A model generated the notes under the pieces. The model made no database searches. It was not told the origin of the DNA and saw only the letters and a program-made list of their open reading frames with translations. Position numbers and translations under genes: made by a program. This document shows, in pieces, positions 34,983 through 43,095 of a stretch of DNA of 64,000 nt; positions within the stretch are counted from its first letter, which is position 1, and every line of letters begins with the position of its first letter. The DNA is from Paraburkholderia sp. CNPSo 3274 (GTDB lineage: Bacteria > Pseudomonadota > Gammaproteobacteria > Burkholderiales > Burkholderiaceae), in the NCBI RefSeq assembly GCF_024206475.1, contig NZ_JAMBPR010000014.1:1-64000 (forward strand), in the 5' to 3' direction.

Positions 34983-35711
34983 GTGAACTCTTCATCCGAA
35001 GTGGCGAGTGTCGCCGGCAATCCTTATGTCGCACTGCAAAAAATTAGAGGCGGCGAGCGCGGCAGCCTGACTGACGCGGTCGAGCAGGCGCTGAGAGAAG
35101 CGATCGTGACGCTCGCGCTGGAACCCGGAATGATGATCGACAAGATGGCGGTCTGCGAACGCATGGGCGTGTCGCGCTTTCCGGTTTCCGCCGCGCTGGC
35201 GAAGCTCGCGCATGCGGGTCTCGTCGAAGTTTTGCCGCAGCGCGGCACGCGCGTCAAGCCGATCGCGCTAGACGATATTCGCCAGCATCTGTTCATTCGC
35301 AGCGCGCTAGAAGTCGAAACGGTGCGCGGCGTCGCGCGCATGAAAGACCGCGCCACGATCGACGCACTGGCAGCGAATCTCGAAGAGCAGCGCAAGGTCG
35401 CCGGTAATGGCCAGCGTCTCGCGTTTCATGAGCTCGATCTGGCGTTTCATGAAATCCTGCTCGACGCGGTGAACCTGCCGCGCGTGAAAGAGATCGTCGC
35501 GGTGTCGCGCAACGCGCTGGACCGCGCGAGGCAATTGCTGGCGAGTCCCGAGCGTCTCGTGCACACGCTCGACGAGCACGAACGGATTTTCGAGGCCATT
35601 CGCGCCGGCCGTGCCGACGCAGCGGCAAAAGCGATGCACGACCATCTCGATCAGGTGATCGAGGAATTGCACCGGTCCGCGAAAGAACGGCCGGATCTAT
35701 TCGCACCTTAA
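34983..35711 (+). CDS. GntR-family regulator, FadR/FCD subfamily
   Basis: A 242-residue repressor-type protein. The winged helix (about 25-90) is seen as SLTDAVEQALREAIVTLALE and CERMGVSRFPVSAALAKLAH. The FCD effector domain (about 100-230) carries LDLAFHEILLDAVNLPRV and LDEHERIFEAIRAGRADAAA, with likely metal-binding Asp/His residues. Upstream ATGs at 34914 and 34950 fall in or before the promoter described here, so the GTG at 34983 is preferred, although its ribosome site is weak. It probably senses a sugar acid of the fuconate pathway. Confidence 0.85.
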   Translation: MNSSSEVASVAGNPYVALQKIRGGERGSLTDAVEQALREAIVTLALEPGMMIDKMAVCERMGVSRFPVSAALAKLAHAGLVEVLPQRGTRVKPIALDDIRQHLFIRSALEVETVRGVARMKDRATIDALAANLEEQRKVAGNGQRLAFHELDLAFHEILLDAVNLPRVKEIVAVSRNALDRARQLLASPERLVHTLDEHERIFEAIRAGRADAAAKAMHDHLDQVIEELHRSAKERPDLFAP

Positions 35712-35837
35712 GCACTTTGGTCTTACGTCGAGCAACGCCCGTACTTCAACCACCTTCGTGCAGCGCTGCCAGCCACGCCGCGCACGCGATCAAGGGGCCC
35801 CGGTAATGTGTCTGGCTTTTCTTCGCGGATTAGCGCC

Positions 35838-37349
35838 ATGACGCCGCTCATCTCCGTCAACAAGCTGAGCAAGAGTTTTCCCGGCGTGAGGGCACTTCAT
35901 GAAGTGCAATTCGAGCTCATGGCGGGCGAGGTGCACGCGCTGATGGGCGAGAACGGCGCGGGCAAGTCGACCTTGATGAAGATTCTCGCGGGCGTGTATA
36001 CGCGCGACTCGGGCGACATTCTCTATGATGGCCAGCCCGTAGCGTTCGCGAGTCCGCGCGAGGCCCAGGCCGTGGGCGTCGGCATCATTCATCAGGAACT
36101 CCAGTTGATGAATCACTTGACCGTCGCGCAGAACATGTTCGTCGGCCGCGAACCGCGCGGACGTCTCGGGCTCTTTCTCGACGAAGACAAACTCAATGCG
36201 CAGGCACGCGCGATTCTCGCCCGCATGCACGTGCAGCTCGACCCGCGCACCGTGGTCGGCTCGCTCACGGTTGCAAGCCAGCAGATGGTAGAGATCGCCA
36301 AGGCGCTGTCGTACGATTCGCGCGTGCTCATCATGGACGAGCCGACTTCCGCGCTCAACGACGCGGAAATCGCCGAGCTTTTCCGCATCATTCGCCAGTT
36401 GAAAGAGCGGGGCGTGGGGATCGTTTACATCTCGCACAAGATGGATGAGCTCAAGCAGATTGCCGATCGCGTCACCGTGCTTCGCGACGGCGAGTACGTC
36501 GCCACTGTCGCCGCCGCCGATACGAGCGTGCAGGCCATCATCGGCATGATGGTCGGCAGAACGCTCGCCGATGTCGCACCGTATCAGGGTCCGGCGCACC
36601 AGGGCGAAGTCGCGCTCGAAGTGAAGCATCTGAACGCCGGCTCGCTCGTGAGGGATGTGAGCTTCACGTTGCGCAAAGGCGAAATACTGGGCTTTGCGGG
36701 ACTCATGGGCGCCGGCCGGACCGAGGTCGCGCGCGCCGTGTTCGGCGCGGACCCGGTCGAATCCGGCGACATCTTCGTGAAAGGCGCGAAGGTATCGATC
36801 AAGACGCCGAGCGACGCCGTCGCGCACAGCATCGGGTATCTCTCCGAGGACCGCAAGCGCTTTGGTCTCGCGACCGGCATGGACGTCGAATCGAACATCG
36901 TGATGTCCAACCTCGGCAAATTCCTCTCGCTGAACCTGTTTCTGCGCCGTATTCAGATCCGCAAGACGGCGGCGCATTTCATTAATCTGCTCGCCATCCG
37001 CACCCCTTCCGCCACGCAGCCGGTGCGTCTGCTTTCGGGCGGCAACCAGCAGAAGATTGTCATAGCGAAGTGGCTGGAGCGCGACTGCGACGTGCTTTTC
37101 TTCGACGAACCCACGCGCGGCATCGACGTCGGCGCGAAAAGCGAGATCTACAAGCTGTTGCGCGCGCTCGCCGAACAAGGCAAGGCGATCGTGATGATCT
37201 CGTCGGAACTTCCGGAAATCCTGCGCATGAGCGACCGGATCGTAGTGATGTGCGAAGGCCGTATCACTGGCGAACTCACCGCCGGCGAGGCGACCCAGGA
37301 GCGCATCATGCATCTCGCGACCCAGCGCGAAACCCTGCAAGCGGCATGA
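35838..37349 (+). CDS. Sugar ABC transporter ATP-binding protein (RbsA/AraG type)
   Basis: A 503-residue tandem ATPase. The first domain has Walker [10 protein letters not shown] and Walker [11 protein letters not shown]. The second keeps the signature LSGGNQQK and Walker [12 protein letters not shown] but has the degenerate Walker [10 protein letters not shown] usual for this family. It powers uptake of a monosaccharide with the permease and binding protein downstream. The ATG at 35838 gives the standard [20 protein letters not shown] start; an upstream GTG at 35808 is possible. Confidence 0.93.
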   Translation: MTPLISVNKLSKSFPGVRALHEVQFELMAGEVHALMGENGAGKSTLMKILAGVYTRDSGDILYDGQPVAFASPREAQAVGVGIIHQELQLMNHLTVAQNMFVGREPRGRLGLFLDEDKLNAQARAILARMHVQLDPRTVVGSLTVASQQMVEIAKALSYDSRVLIMDEPTSALNDAEIAELFRIIRQLKERGVGIVYISHKMDELKQIADRVTVLRDGEYVATVAAADTSVQAIIGMMVGRTLADVAPYQGPAHQGEVALEVKHLNAGSLVRDVSFTLRKGEILGFAGLMGAGRTEVARAVFGADPVESGDIFVKGAKVSIKTPSDAVAHSIGYLSEDRKRFGLATGMDVESNIVMSNLGKFLSLNLFLRRIQIRKTAAHFINLLAIRTPSATQPVRLLSGGNQQKIVIAKWLERDCDVLFFDEPTRGIDVGAKSEIYKLLRALAEQGKAIVMISSELPEILRMSDRIVVMCEGRITGELTAGEATQERIMHLATQRETLQAA

Positions 37350-37368
37350 GCCTCAAGAGGTCGAATCC

Positions 37369-38394
37369 ATGACTATGCAATCGGATACTGCGGCGCTGGC
37401 CGACCAGAAACGGTCGTCCGGCCTGAAGGCGCGTATTTTCTCGCCCAATGCGCTGCAGAAAATGCTCGCGTTCGCCAGCCTGATCCTGCTGCTGATTTTT
37501 TTCAGCTTCGCTTCGCCTGCATTCATGCAGATGGACAATATCCTCGGCATCCTGCAGGCAACCGCCGTGAACGGCGTGCTCGCCATTGCCAGCACGTTCG
37601 TCATCATCACGGGCGGGATCGATTTGTCGGTCGGCACGTTGATGACCTTTACGGCCGTGATTTGCGGCGTGTTTCTGACCTACTGGCATTTGCCGATGTG
37701 GATCGGCGTGCTCGCCGCAATCGGCACAGGAGCGGTGTGCGGAACCATTTCTGGCACGCTCACGGCGAAGATGAAGATCCCGCCGTTCATCGCCACGCTG
37801 GGCATGATGCTGCTGCTCAAGGGACTCTCGCTCGTCGTCTCGTCCGACAAGCCCATCTATTTCACCGACACCGAAAACTTCTACATGATTTCGCAGGACT
37901 CGCTGATCGGCTATTTCCTGCCCAGCGTGCCCGTACCGAACGCCGTGCTGATTCTGTTCGTGCTCGCCATTGTGAGTTCGATCACGCTGAACCGCACGGC
38001 GCTCGGCCGCTATACGTTCGCGCTCGGCAGCAATGAAGAGGCCGTGCGCCTTTCCGGCGTGAATGTCGATCGCTGGAAGATTGCGATTTATGGCCTCGGC
38101 GGCGCGATTTGCGGCATTGCAGGGTTGCTGATCGCTTCTCGCCTGAACTCGGCGCAACCAGCGCTTGGCCAGGGCTACGAGCTGGAAGCCATCGCGGCGG
38201 TCGTGATCGGCGGCACGTCGCTGAGCGGCGGCTCGGGCACGATACTCGGCACCATCATCGGCGCTTTCATCATGAGCGTGCTGACCAACGGCCTGCGCAT
38301 CATGTCGGTCGCGCAGGAATGGCAGATCGTGGTGACGGGTCTCATCATCATCCTCGCGGTTTACGCGGATATCCTGCGGCGCAAGAAGCGTTAA
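37369..38394 (+). CDS. Sugar ABC transporter permease (RbsC type)
   Basis: A 341-residue inner-membrane permease with about ten hydrophobic helices. Characteristic stretches are ATFVIITGGIDLSVGT-like text (STFVIITGGIDLSVG), PPFIATLGMMLLLKGLSLVV, TALGRYTFALGSNEEAVRLS and AAVVIGGTSLSGGSGTILGT. It lies 19 bases after the ATPase gene and before the binding-protein gene in one operon. Substrate by context: an aldose such as L-fucose or L-arabinose. Confidence 0.93.
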   Translation: MTMQSDTAALADQKRSSGLKARIFSPNALQKMLAFASLILLLIFFSFASPAFMQMDNILGILQATAVNGVLAIASTFVIITGGIDLSVGTLMTFTAVICGVFLTYWHLPMWIGVLAAIGTGAVCGTISGTLTAKMKIPPFIATLGMMLLLKGLSLVVSSDKPIYFTDTENFYMISQDSLIGYFLPSVPVPNAVLILFVLAIVSSITLNRTALGRYTFALGSNEEAVRLSGVNVDRWKIAIYGLGGAICGIAGLLIASRLNSAQPALGQGYELEAIAAVVIGGTSLSGGSGTILGTIIGAFIMSVLTNGLRIMSVAQEWQIVVTGLIIILAVYADILRRKKR

Positions 38395-38489
38395 AAGAGG
38401 AGACGGAAGAAGCACGGAAAGAACGGGGAGTAAAACAAGGCTCCCTCAACGGCTGGAGGTCTATGGCCCACCTTAGGAGGAGAAATGTC

Positions 38490-39431
38490 ATGTTGAAAAG
38501 AAAACTGATCAGTGCCGTAATCGGAGTGGGCGCGCTCGTGGGCGCGTCGAGCTTGACATATGCTGAGGAACCCTACATTCCAGTCATTTCGAAGGGCTTC
38601 CAGCATCAGTTCTGGCAAGCCGTGAAATCCGGCGCGGAACAGTCAGCGAAGGCGAACAACGTCAGGATCACGTTCGAAGGCCCTGAAACCGAGGCTATGG
38701 TCGACAAGCAGATCGACATGCTCTCGGCCGCGCTCGCCAAGAAGCCACAGGCTCTCGGCATCGCCGCGCTCGACAGCAAGGCCGCCGTTCCGCTGCTCAA
38801 ACGCGCGCAGTCCAGCAAGATCCCTGTGATCGCGTTCGACTCGGGCGTCGACAGCGATATTCCGCTCACGACCTGCGCCACGGACAACCTCGCCGCCGCC
38901 GCGCTCGCCGCCGACAAGATGGCGGAGATGATCGGCAATGCCGGCGAAGTCGGCGTGATCGTGCATGACCAGACGAGCCGCACGGGTATCGACCGGCGCG
39001 ACGGCTTCCTCAACGAGATGAAGACGAAGCACCCGGGCGTCAAGATCGTTTCCGTGCAGTACGGCGCGGGTGACCACCTGAAATCGGCGGAAATCGCCAA
39101 GGCCATGATTCAGGCGAACCCGAACCTCAAGGGTATTTTCGGCGCCAATGAAGGCTCGGCGGAAGGCGCGGCGATCGGCGTGAAGGAGTCGGGCAAGAAA
39201 CTGGTGCTGATTGGCTTCGACTCGGGCAAGGAGCAAAAGGAAGCCATCATGTCCGGCCTGATGGCGGGCGCGATCACGCAGAACCCGGTCGGCATCGGCA
39301 AGTGCGTCGTCGATTCCGCGGCGAAGGCGCTGAAGGGCGAAACGCTACCCAAGAAAATCGACACGGGCTTTTACTGGTACGACAAGACTAATATGAGCGA
39401 CCCGAAGATTGCGGCGGTGCTTTACGACTGA
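38490..39431 (+). CDS. Periplasmic sugar-binding protein of the ABC transporter
   Basis: A 313-residue RbsB-type (Peripla_BP_4) binding protein with a Sec signal peptide, MLKRKLISAVIGVGALVGAS, cleaved near TYA-EE. Ligand-binding landmarks are SKGFQHQFWQAVKSGAEQS, AFDSGVDSDIPLTTCATDN and GANEGSAEGAAIGVKESGKK. AGGAGG lies upstream; a short out-of-frame ATG at 38485 overlaps it. It is the last gene of the ABC operon and is followed by a strong terminator. Confidence 0.93.
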   Translation: MLKRKLISAVIGVGALVGASSLTYAEEPYIPVISKGFQHQFWQAVKSGAEQSAKANNVRITFEGPETEAMVDKQIDMLSAALAKKPQALGIAALDSKAAVPLLKRAQSSKIPVIAFDSGVDSDIPLTTCATDNLAAAALAADKMAEMIGNAGEVGVIVHDQTSRTGIDRRDGFLNEMKTKHPGVKIVSVQYGAGDHLKSAEIAKAMIQANPNLKGIFGANEGSAEGAAIGVKESGKKLVLIGFDSGKEQKEAIMSGLMAGAITQNPVGIGKCVVDSAAKALKGETLPKKIDTGFYWYDKTNMSDPKIAAVLYD

Positions 39432-39455
39432 TGGGTGTGGGTCACGTTTAATGCG

Positions 39456-39490
39456 AAGGGGAAGCGCTGCGGCGCTTCCCCTTTCGTTTC
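39456..39490 (+). terminator. Rho-independent terminator of the sugar ABC operon
   Basis: A perfect 12-bp stem AAGGGGAAGCGC / GCGCTTCCCCTT with a four-base loop, followed by a T-rich tract, 25 bases after the binding-protein stop codon. Confidence 0.88.
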
Positions 39491-39501
39491 TGCGGCACGC
39501 T

Positions 39502-39663
39502 TCAGTCCGAAACCGTAGCCCCTGCCGGCGACCGCCGGGGGGAACGCGAACCATCCTTCGAAGCGAACACGTAGTAGGTCAGCGCGGTCGCGACGAGGCC
39601 AACCATCCACGAGACATCGGCGTCGCCCACGATCGACGCCAGCGGGCCGTGGAGAAAGCTTTA
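39502..39663 (-). pseudogene. C-terminal remnant of an NCS1/cytosine-permease-like transporter
   Basis: The reverse strand reads GPLASIVGDADVSWMVGLVA followed by TALTYYVFASKDGS and a stop at 39502. This looks like the last transmembrane helix and tail of a purine/cytosine-type permease. No upstream part of the gene is present; the reading runs directly into the gabD remnant on the other strand. Confidence 0.45.
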
Positions 39664-39664
39664 A

Positions 39665-39897
39665 GCGTTCGCCTCGAAACTGGCGACAGCCGTGAAGGAG
39701 CTGAAGGTCGGGCACGGGACGTGGCGAGAGAAGAGACGTTCGGCCCGCTCGCGCCGCTGTTCCGTTTCTCGAGCGACGAAGAAGTCGTGAAATTGACGCC
39801 GTTTGGCGGCGTGAAGCAATCGGGTCTGGGCAGGGAAGGGTCGCACTACGGCATCGATGACTATCTCGTCATCAAGTACCTGTGCATGGCGGTTTGA
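39665..39897 (+). pseudogene. gabD: Fragments of succinate-semialdehyde dehydrogenase
   Basis: Three pieces of GabD occur in order: AFASKLATAVKELKVGHG in one frame, VAREETFGPLAPLFRFSSDE in another, and PFGGVKQSGLGREGSHYGID with the C-terminal end YLVIKYLCMAV. The catalytic cysteine region and the rest of the roughly 480-residue enzyme are missing. There are at least two internal deletions and one frame change, so the gene is dead. Confidence 0.82.
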
Positions 39898-39961
39898 TCG
39901 CCAGATACACCCAAAAAAAGGGCGGCGTCGCTGGGAAGATAAAGTCTCAAGGCTGAAAGTG

Positions 39962-40003
39962 AAAAGCGGAGACCTAATTCGAAATCCGGTCTCCGCTTTT
40001 TTT
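39962..40003. terminator. Bidirectional terminator between gabD remnant and aldehyde dehydrogenase
   Basis: A 13-bp inverted repeat AAAAGCGGAGACC / GGTCTCCGCTTTT with a 13-base loop, T-run on the right and A-run on the left. It can stop the leftward dehydratase-dehydrogenase operon as well as rightward transcription. Confidence 0.85.
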
Positions 40004-40029
40004 ACCGCTTCAATCGTGCGCGTGGCGCC

Positions 40030-41484
40030 TTATGCCGTTGCCGTTCCGCTCGTCGCGGCAATCGCCCACTGCGGCGCATCCTGCAACGCAACGGGGCGCA
40101 GGAAGCGCTCGATCGCCGCATAACCGACCGAGGTGGTTTGCGGCTGCGTCGACGCGGGCCACGGGCCGCCGTGCTGCTGCGCATCGCACACGGCGACGCC
40201 CGTTGGCACGCCGCCAAACAGCACGCGACCTGCAATATGTTGCGCAGCGACTGCGAGCGCGCGATTGGCCGGCGTATCGGCTTGCGCGCCCCACAGCGTG
40301 ACCGTGAGCGAACCTTCCACCGCGGCAAGCACGTCGAGCGTCTGCGCTTCGTCATGCACCTTCACGATCAGCGCCGCCGGGCCGAACATCTCTTCGTGCA
40401 GCGCCGCGTTGGCGATGAACGTCTGCGCGTCGGTTTCGAACAGACGCGGCGCGGGCGCGGCGGCCTCTTCGTCCTGTGCCGGCGCGGCGAGACGCACGCG
40501 TACGCCCACCTGGCTCGCGATATGCGCGGCGGCGCTTTCGAAACCGCGGCGCATGGCGGTCGTGAGCATGGCATGCGGCTTTTGCGTGGACAGAGCTTGC
40601 GCCAGCGCCTCGGCGAAGTGCTCGCCGTTTTCGTCGTCGCGCACGACGATCAACCCCGGGCTCGTGCAGAACTGCCCGCAGCCCATCGTTATCGAGGCGG
40701 CGAGTGTCGCAGCGGGCGTATCGACGCCTTCCGCCAGCGCTTGCGGCAGCACGACGAGCGGATTGATCGAACCAAGTTCGCCATAGAAGGGAATCGGCCG
40801 GCGACGCGCATTGGCCGCGCGCCACAGGGCCACACCGCCTTGATACGAGCCCGTGAACGCGACCGCCGCGACATCGGCATGACCGACGAGATGCACGGCC
40901 GCTTCGCGCGAAGCCTGATCGACGAACGCGATCACGCCTTCGGGCAAGCCCTGTTCGCGCAGCACACGCGCGGCGAGCGCATGCACGCGGCGCGACAGTT
41001 CGGGATGGCCCGAGTGCGGCTTGACGATCACGGTGCAACCCGCAGCGAGTGCAGAGGCCGTATCGCCGCCGAGCACCGAGAAAGCAAACGGGAAATTGCT
41101 CGCCGAGAACATCGCGACAGGCCCGAGCGGCACCTGCACGCGCGTGAGATGCGGGCGGCCTGCGGGCGGCGCGCCGGGCACAGCCGCGTCGTCGACCTGG
41201 CGATTGGCGATGCCTGCTTCCACGCGCTCGGCGAAGCCGCGCAGCTGAAACGCGGTGCGCGCGAGTTCGCCGTTCAAACGCGCGGCGCCAAGCGACGTTT
41301 CTTCGTCCGCGATGGCGACGAGCTGGGCGGCGTCGCTCTCGAGCGCGTCGGCGAGACCGCGCAGCAGGGCGCTGCGCACGGCGCGCGAAGCCGCGCCGTA
41401 AAGGGCCTGTGCTTCCTGCGCGAGCGCGGCGGCTTCGTCGATATGCGCGAACGGCGCGGTCGCCACGTGATTTTCTGTCTGCAT
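40030..41484 (-). CDS. Aldehyde dehydrogenase, alpha-ketoglutarate-semialdehyde (2,5-dioxovalerate) type
   Basis: A 484-residue NAD(P)-dependent aldehyde dehydrogenase. The catalytic cysteine is C273 in GQFCTSPG and the general base is E236 in FYGELGSINP. The features SASNFPFAFSVLGGDTASAL and VKPHSGHPELSRRVHALA are typical of 2,5-dioxovalerate dehydrogenases, which finish the non-phosphorylated pentose and hexarate pathways by making 2-oxoglutarate. It lies 17 bases after the FAH-family dehydratase gene, so the two form an operon whose products act in sequence. Confidence 0.9.
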   Translation of the reverse strand: MQTENHVATAPFAHIDEAAALAQEAQALYGAASRAVRSALLRGLADALESDAAQLVAIADEETSLGAARLNGELARTAFQLRGFAERVEAGIANRQVDDAAVPGAPPAGRPHLTRVQVPLGPVAMFSASNFPFAFSVLGGDTASALAAGCTVIVKPHSGHPELSRRVHALAARVLREQGLPEGVIAFVDQASREAAVHLVGHADVAAVAFTGSYQGGVALWRAANARRRPIPFYGELGSINPLVVLPQALAEGVDTPAATLAASITMGCGQFCTSPGLIVVRDDENGEHFAEALAQALSTQKPHAMLTTAMRRGFESAAAHIASQVGVRVRLAAPAQDEEAAAPAPRLFETDAQTFIANAALHEEMFGPAALIVKVHDEAQTLDVLAAVEGSLTVTLWGAQADTPANRALAVAAQHIAGRVLFGGVPTGVAVCDAQQHGGPWPASTQPQTTSVGYAAIERFLRPVALQDAPQWAIAATSGTATA

Positions 41485-41501
41485 TACGTATTCACTCCGG
41501 G

Positions 41502-42677
41502 TTAAAAGAGACCGCGCTCGGCGAGATTGGTATAAAGGGCGCGCACGCCGAACGTCCACGGTTCGATTTCGGTGCAAAGGCGCACGGTGTTGACGATGGC
41601 GCCAAGCGGCGGCGCGCTGATCGTGACCCGGTCGCCGAGGTGATGCGTGAAGCCGCCGCCGGGCGCGTCGCGGTCCTTGATCGGCGAGAACATCGTGCCG
41701 AGGAACAGCATGAAACCGTCCGGATACTGATGGTGGCGGCCCCATGCCTGCGAAACGAGATCGAGCGGGTCGCGGCTGATTTCCCGCATGTGGCTCACGC
41801 CTTCGAGCAGGAAGGCGTCGTCCGTGCCTTCCACGCGAAGCGAGACGCTGGTGGCGCGAACCGTATCGAGCGTGAAGCCTTCGTCGAATAAACGAATGAA
41901 CGGGCCGATCGCGCATGAGCCGTTGTTGTCCTTGCATTTGCCGAGCAGCAGGGCGGAGCGGCCTTCGATATCGCGCAGATTGACGTCGTTGCCGAGCGTC
42001 GCCCCGACCACGTCGCCGCGGCTGTTGACCGCAAGAACGATCTCGGGCTCGGGGTTGTTCCACGCAGAGGCGGGATGCAGGCCGATATCGGCGCCGAAGC
42101 CCACGGCGGACATCGGCTGGGACTTCGAGAACACCTCGGCGTCCGGACCGATGCCGACCTCCATGTATTGCGACCACGCGCCACGCCGCTGAAGTTCTTC
42201 CTTCAGATTGATCGCGGCCTCAGAACCCGGCTTGATTTTCGAAAGATCGGCGCCGATCAGTTTCGTGATTTCCGCACGGACGTCCTGCGCTTTGGCAGGA
42301 TCGCCGCCTGCCTGCTCTTCGATGACCCGCTCGAGAAGACTCACCGCGAAGGTCACCCCGCAGGCCTTGATTGCCTGCAGGTCACACGGCGCGAGCAGCC
42401 AGGGGCGGTCCGCCGGGCGATCGCCCGCGAAGCTGTGTTCGAGCAGCGCCTCGGCCGTGCCGAGCGGCTCGCCGGGCGTATGCCGCACGACATCGAGCAG
42501 ATCGTCGTAATCGAACAAGTCGGCCGTGGTAGGCGCCACCTGCGAAATATCGAAGACCATACCGCCGCGCACGACGACGACGCAGGGTCCGTCGCCCTCC
42601 GGGGTGGGCCGCCAGACGCGGCCGACGAGCAGCGCGCTATCTAGATCGTGCGGAAGATAAGCGGATGTTGAGGACAT
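41502..42677 (-). CDS. FAH-superfamily 2-keto-3-deoxy-sugar-acid dehydratase
   Basis: A 391-residue member of the fumarylacetoacetate-hydrolase superfamily of the XylX-like branch, whose known members dehydrate 2-keto-3-deoxy-pentonates to alpha-ketoglutarate semialdehyde. Acidic metal-binding text includes LERVIEEQ, WNNPEPEIVLAVNSRGDV and GFMLFLGTMFSPIKDRDAPG. Pairing with the semialdehyde dehydrogenase supports dehydratase activity. A hydrolase acting on a diketo-deoxy-fuconate is the main alternative, given fucD nearby. The start at 42677 is chosen over an ATG three codons upstream. Confidence 0.82.
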   Translation of the reverse strand: MSSTSAYLPHDLDSALLVGRVWRPTPEGDGPCVVVVRGGMVFDISQVAPTTADLFDYDDLLDVVRHTPGEPLGTAEALLEHSFAGDRPADRPWLLAPCDLQAIKACGVTFAVSLLERVIEEQAGGDPAKAQDVRAEITKLIGADLSKIKPGSEAAINLKEELQRRGAWSQYMEVGIGPDAEVFSKSQPMSAVGFGADIGLHPASAWNNPEPEIVLAVNSRGDVVGATLGNDVNLRDIEGRSALLLGKCKDNNGSCAIGPFIRLFDEGFTLDTVRATSVSLRVEGTDDAFLLEGVSHMREISRDPLDLVSQAWGRHHQYPDGFMLFLGTMFSPIKDRDAPGGGFTHHLGDRVTISAPPLGAIVNTVRLCTEIEPWTFGVRALYTNLAERGLF

Positions 42678-42819
42678 GGCAGGCATTCCGGAGTGAGCGT
42701 GGCGACACGCATCGTAGGGCGGATGCGCGTGCGCGTCCAAAGGAACACCTCTTTGTCCAACAGGGTGGACGATCGGGCCGCCCCTGTCGAATTGACCCGG
42801 CGGCGGCTTGTATTGCGGG

Positions 42820-42870
42820 TTAGAAGAGGTGCTTGATACCGGCCGACACCGCAACCTGTACGGTCAAAGA
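42820..42870 (-). pseudogene. C-terminal scrap of an outer-membrane porin
   Basis: The reverse strand ends in TVQVAVSAGIKHLF and a stop codon. That is the last beta strand and C-terminal phenylalanine typical of Burkholderia general porins; compare ATVGIRHRF in the intact porin at 49104. Nothing upstream in this frame resembles a porin, so only about 15 codons survive. Confidence 0.5.
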
Positions 42871-42991
42871 ACGAATCGCGAAACAGGTCCGCGCAAAGAC
42901 GTGATTTGCTTTGGCCGCAAAGTCTTGCTGCCCGATTGCGCGGATTGCAGGCCAACGCAGACATGCGAATAACAAAATTCGAATTCCGTGG

Positions 42992-43020
42992 TTAGTCGCG
43001 GGCAATGCGCTCCCTATACT
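42992..43020 (+). promoter_or_regulatory. Possible promoter of the DszC/SfnB-like gene
   Basis: TTAGTC and TATACT are 17 bases apart, with the -10 box about 75 bases before the start codon. The -35 box is weak, as expected for an activator-dependent (for example CysB-type) promoter. The rest of the 42678-43095 gap holds only the porin scrap. Confidence 0.4.
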
Positions 43021-43095
43021 TTTCCTCTTGGCAAAACGCCTTGTGGCCGCCCGAGAATCAAATCAATTCGCGGGCCTGACAAAAAGGAAAACTCC

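Noticed and set aside
35790..37340. 516-codon open frame antisense to the sugar ABC ATPase
   Set aside because: The opposite strand carries all ABC ATPase motifs; the reverse translation is rich in His/Arg/Asp with no domain pattern.
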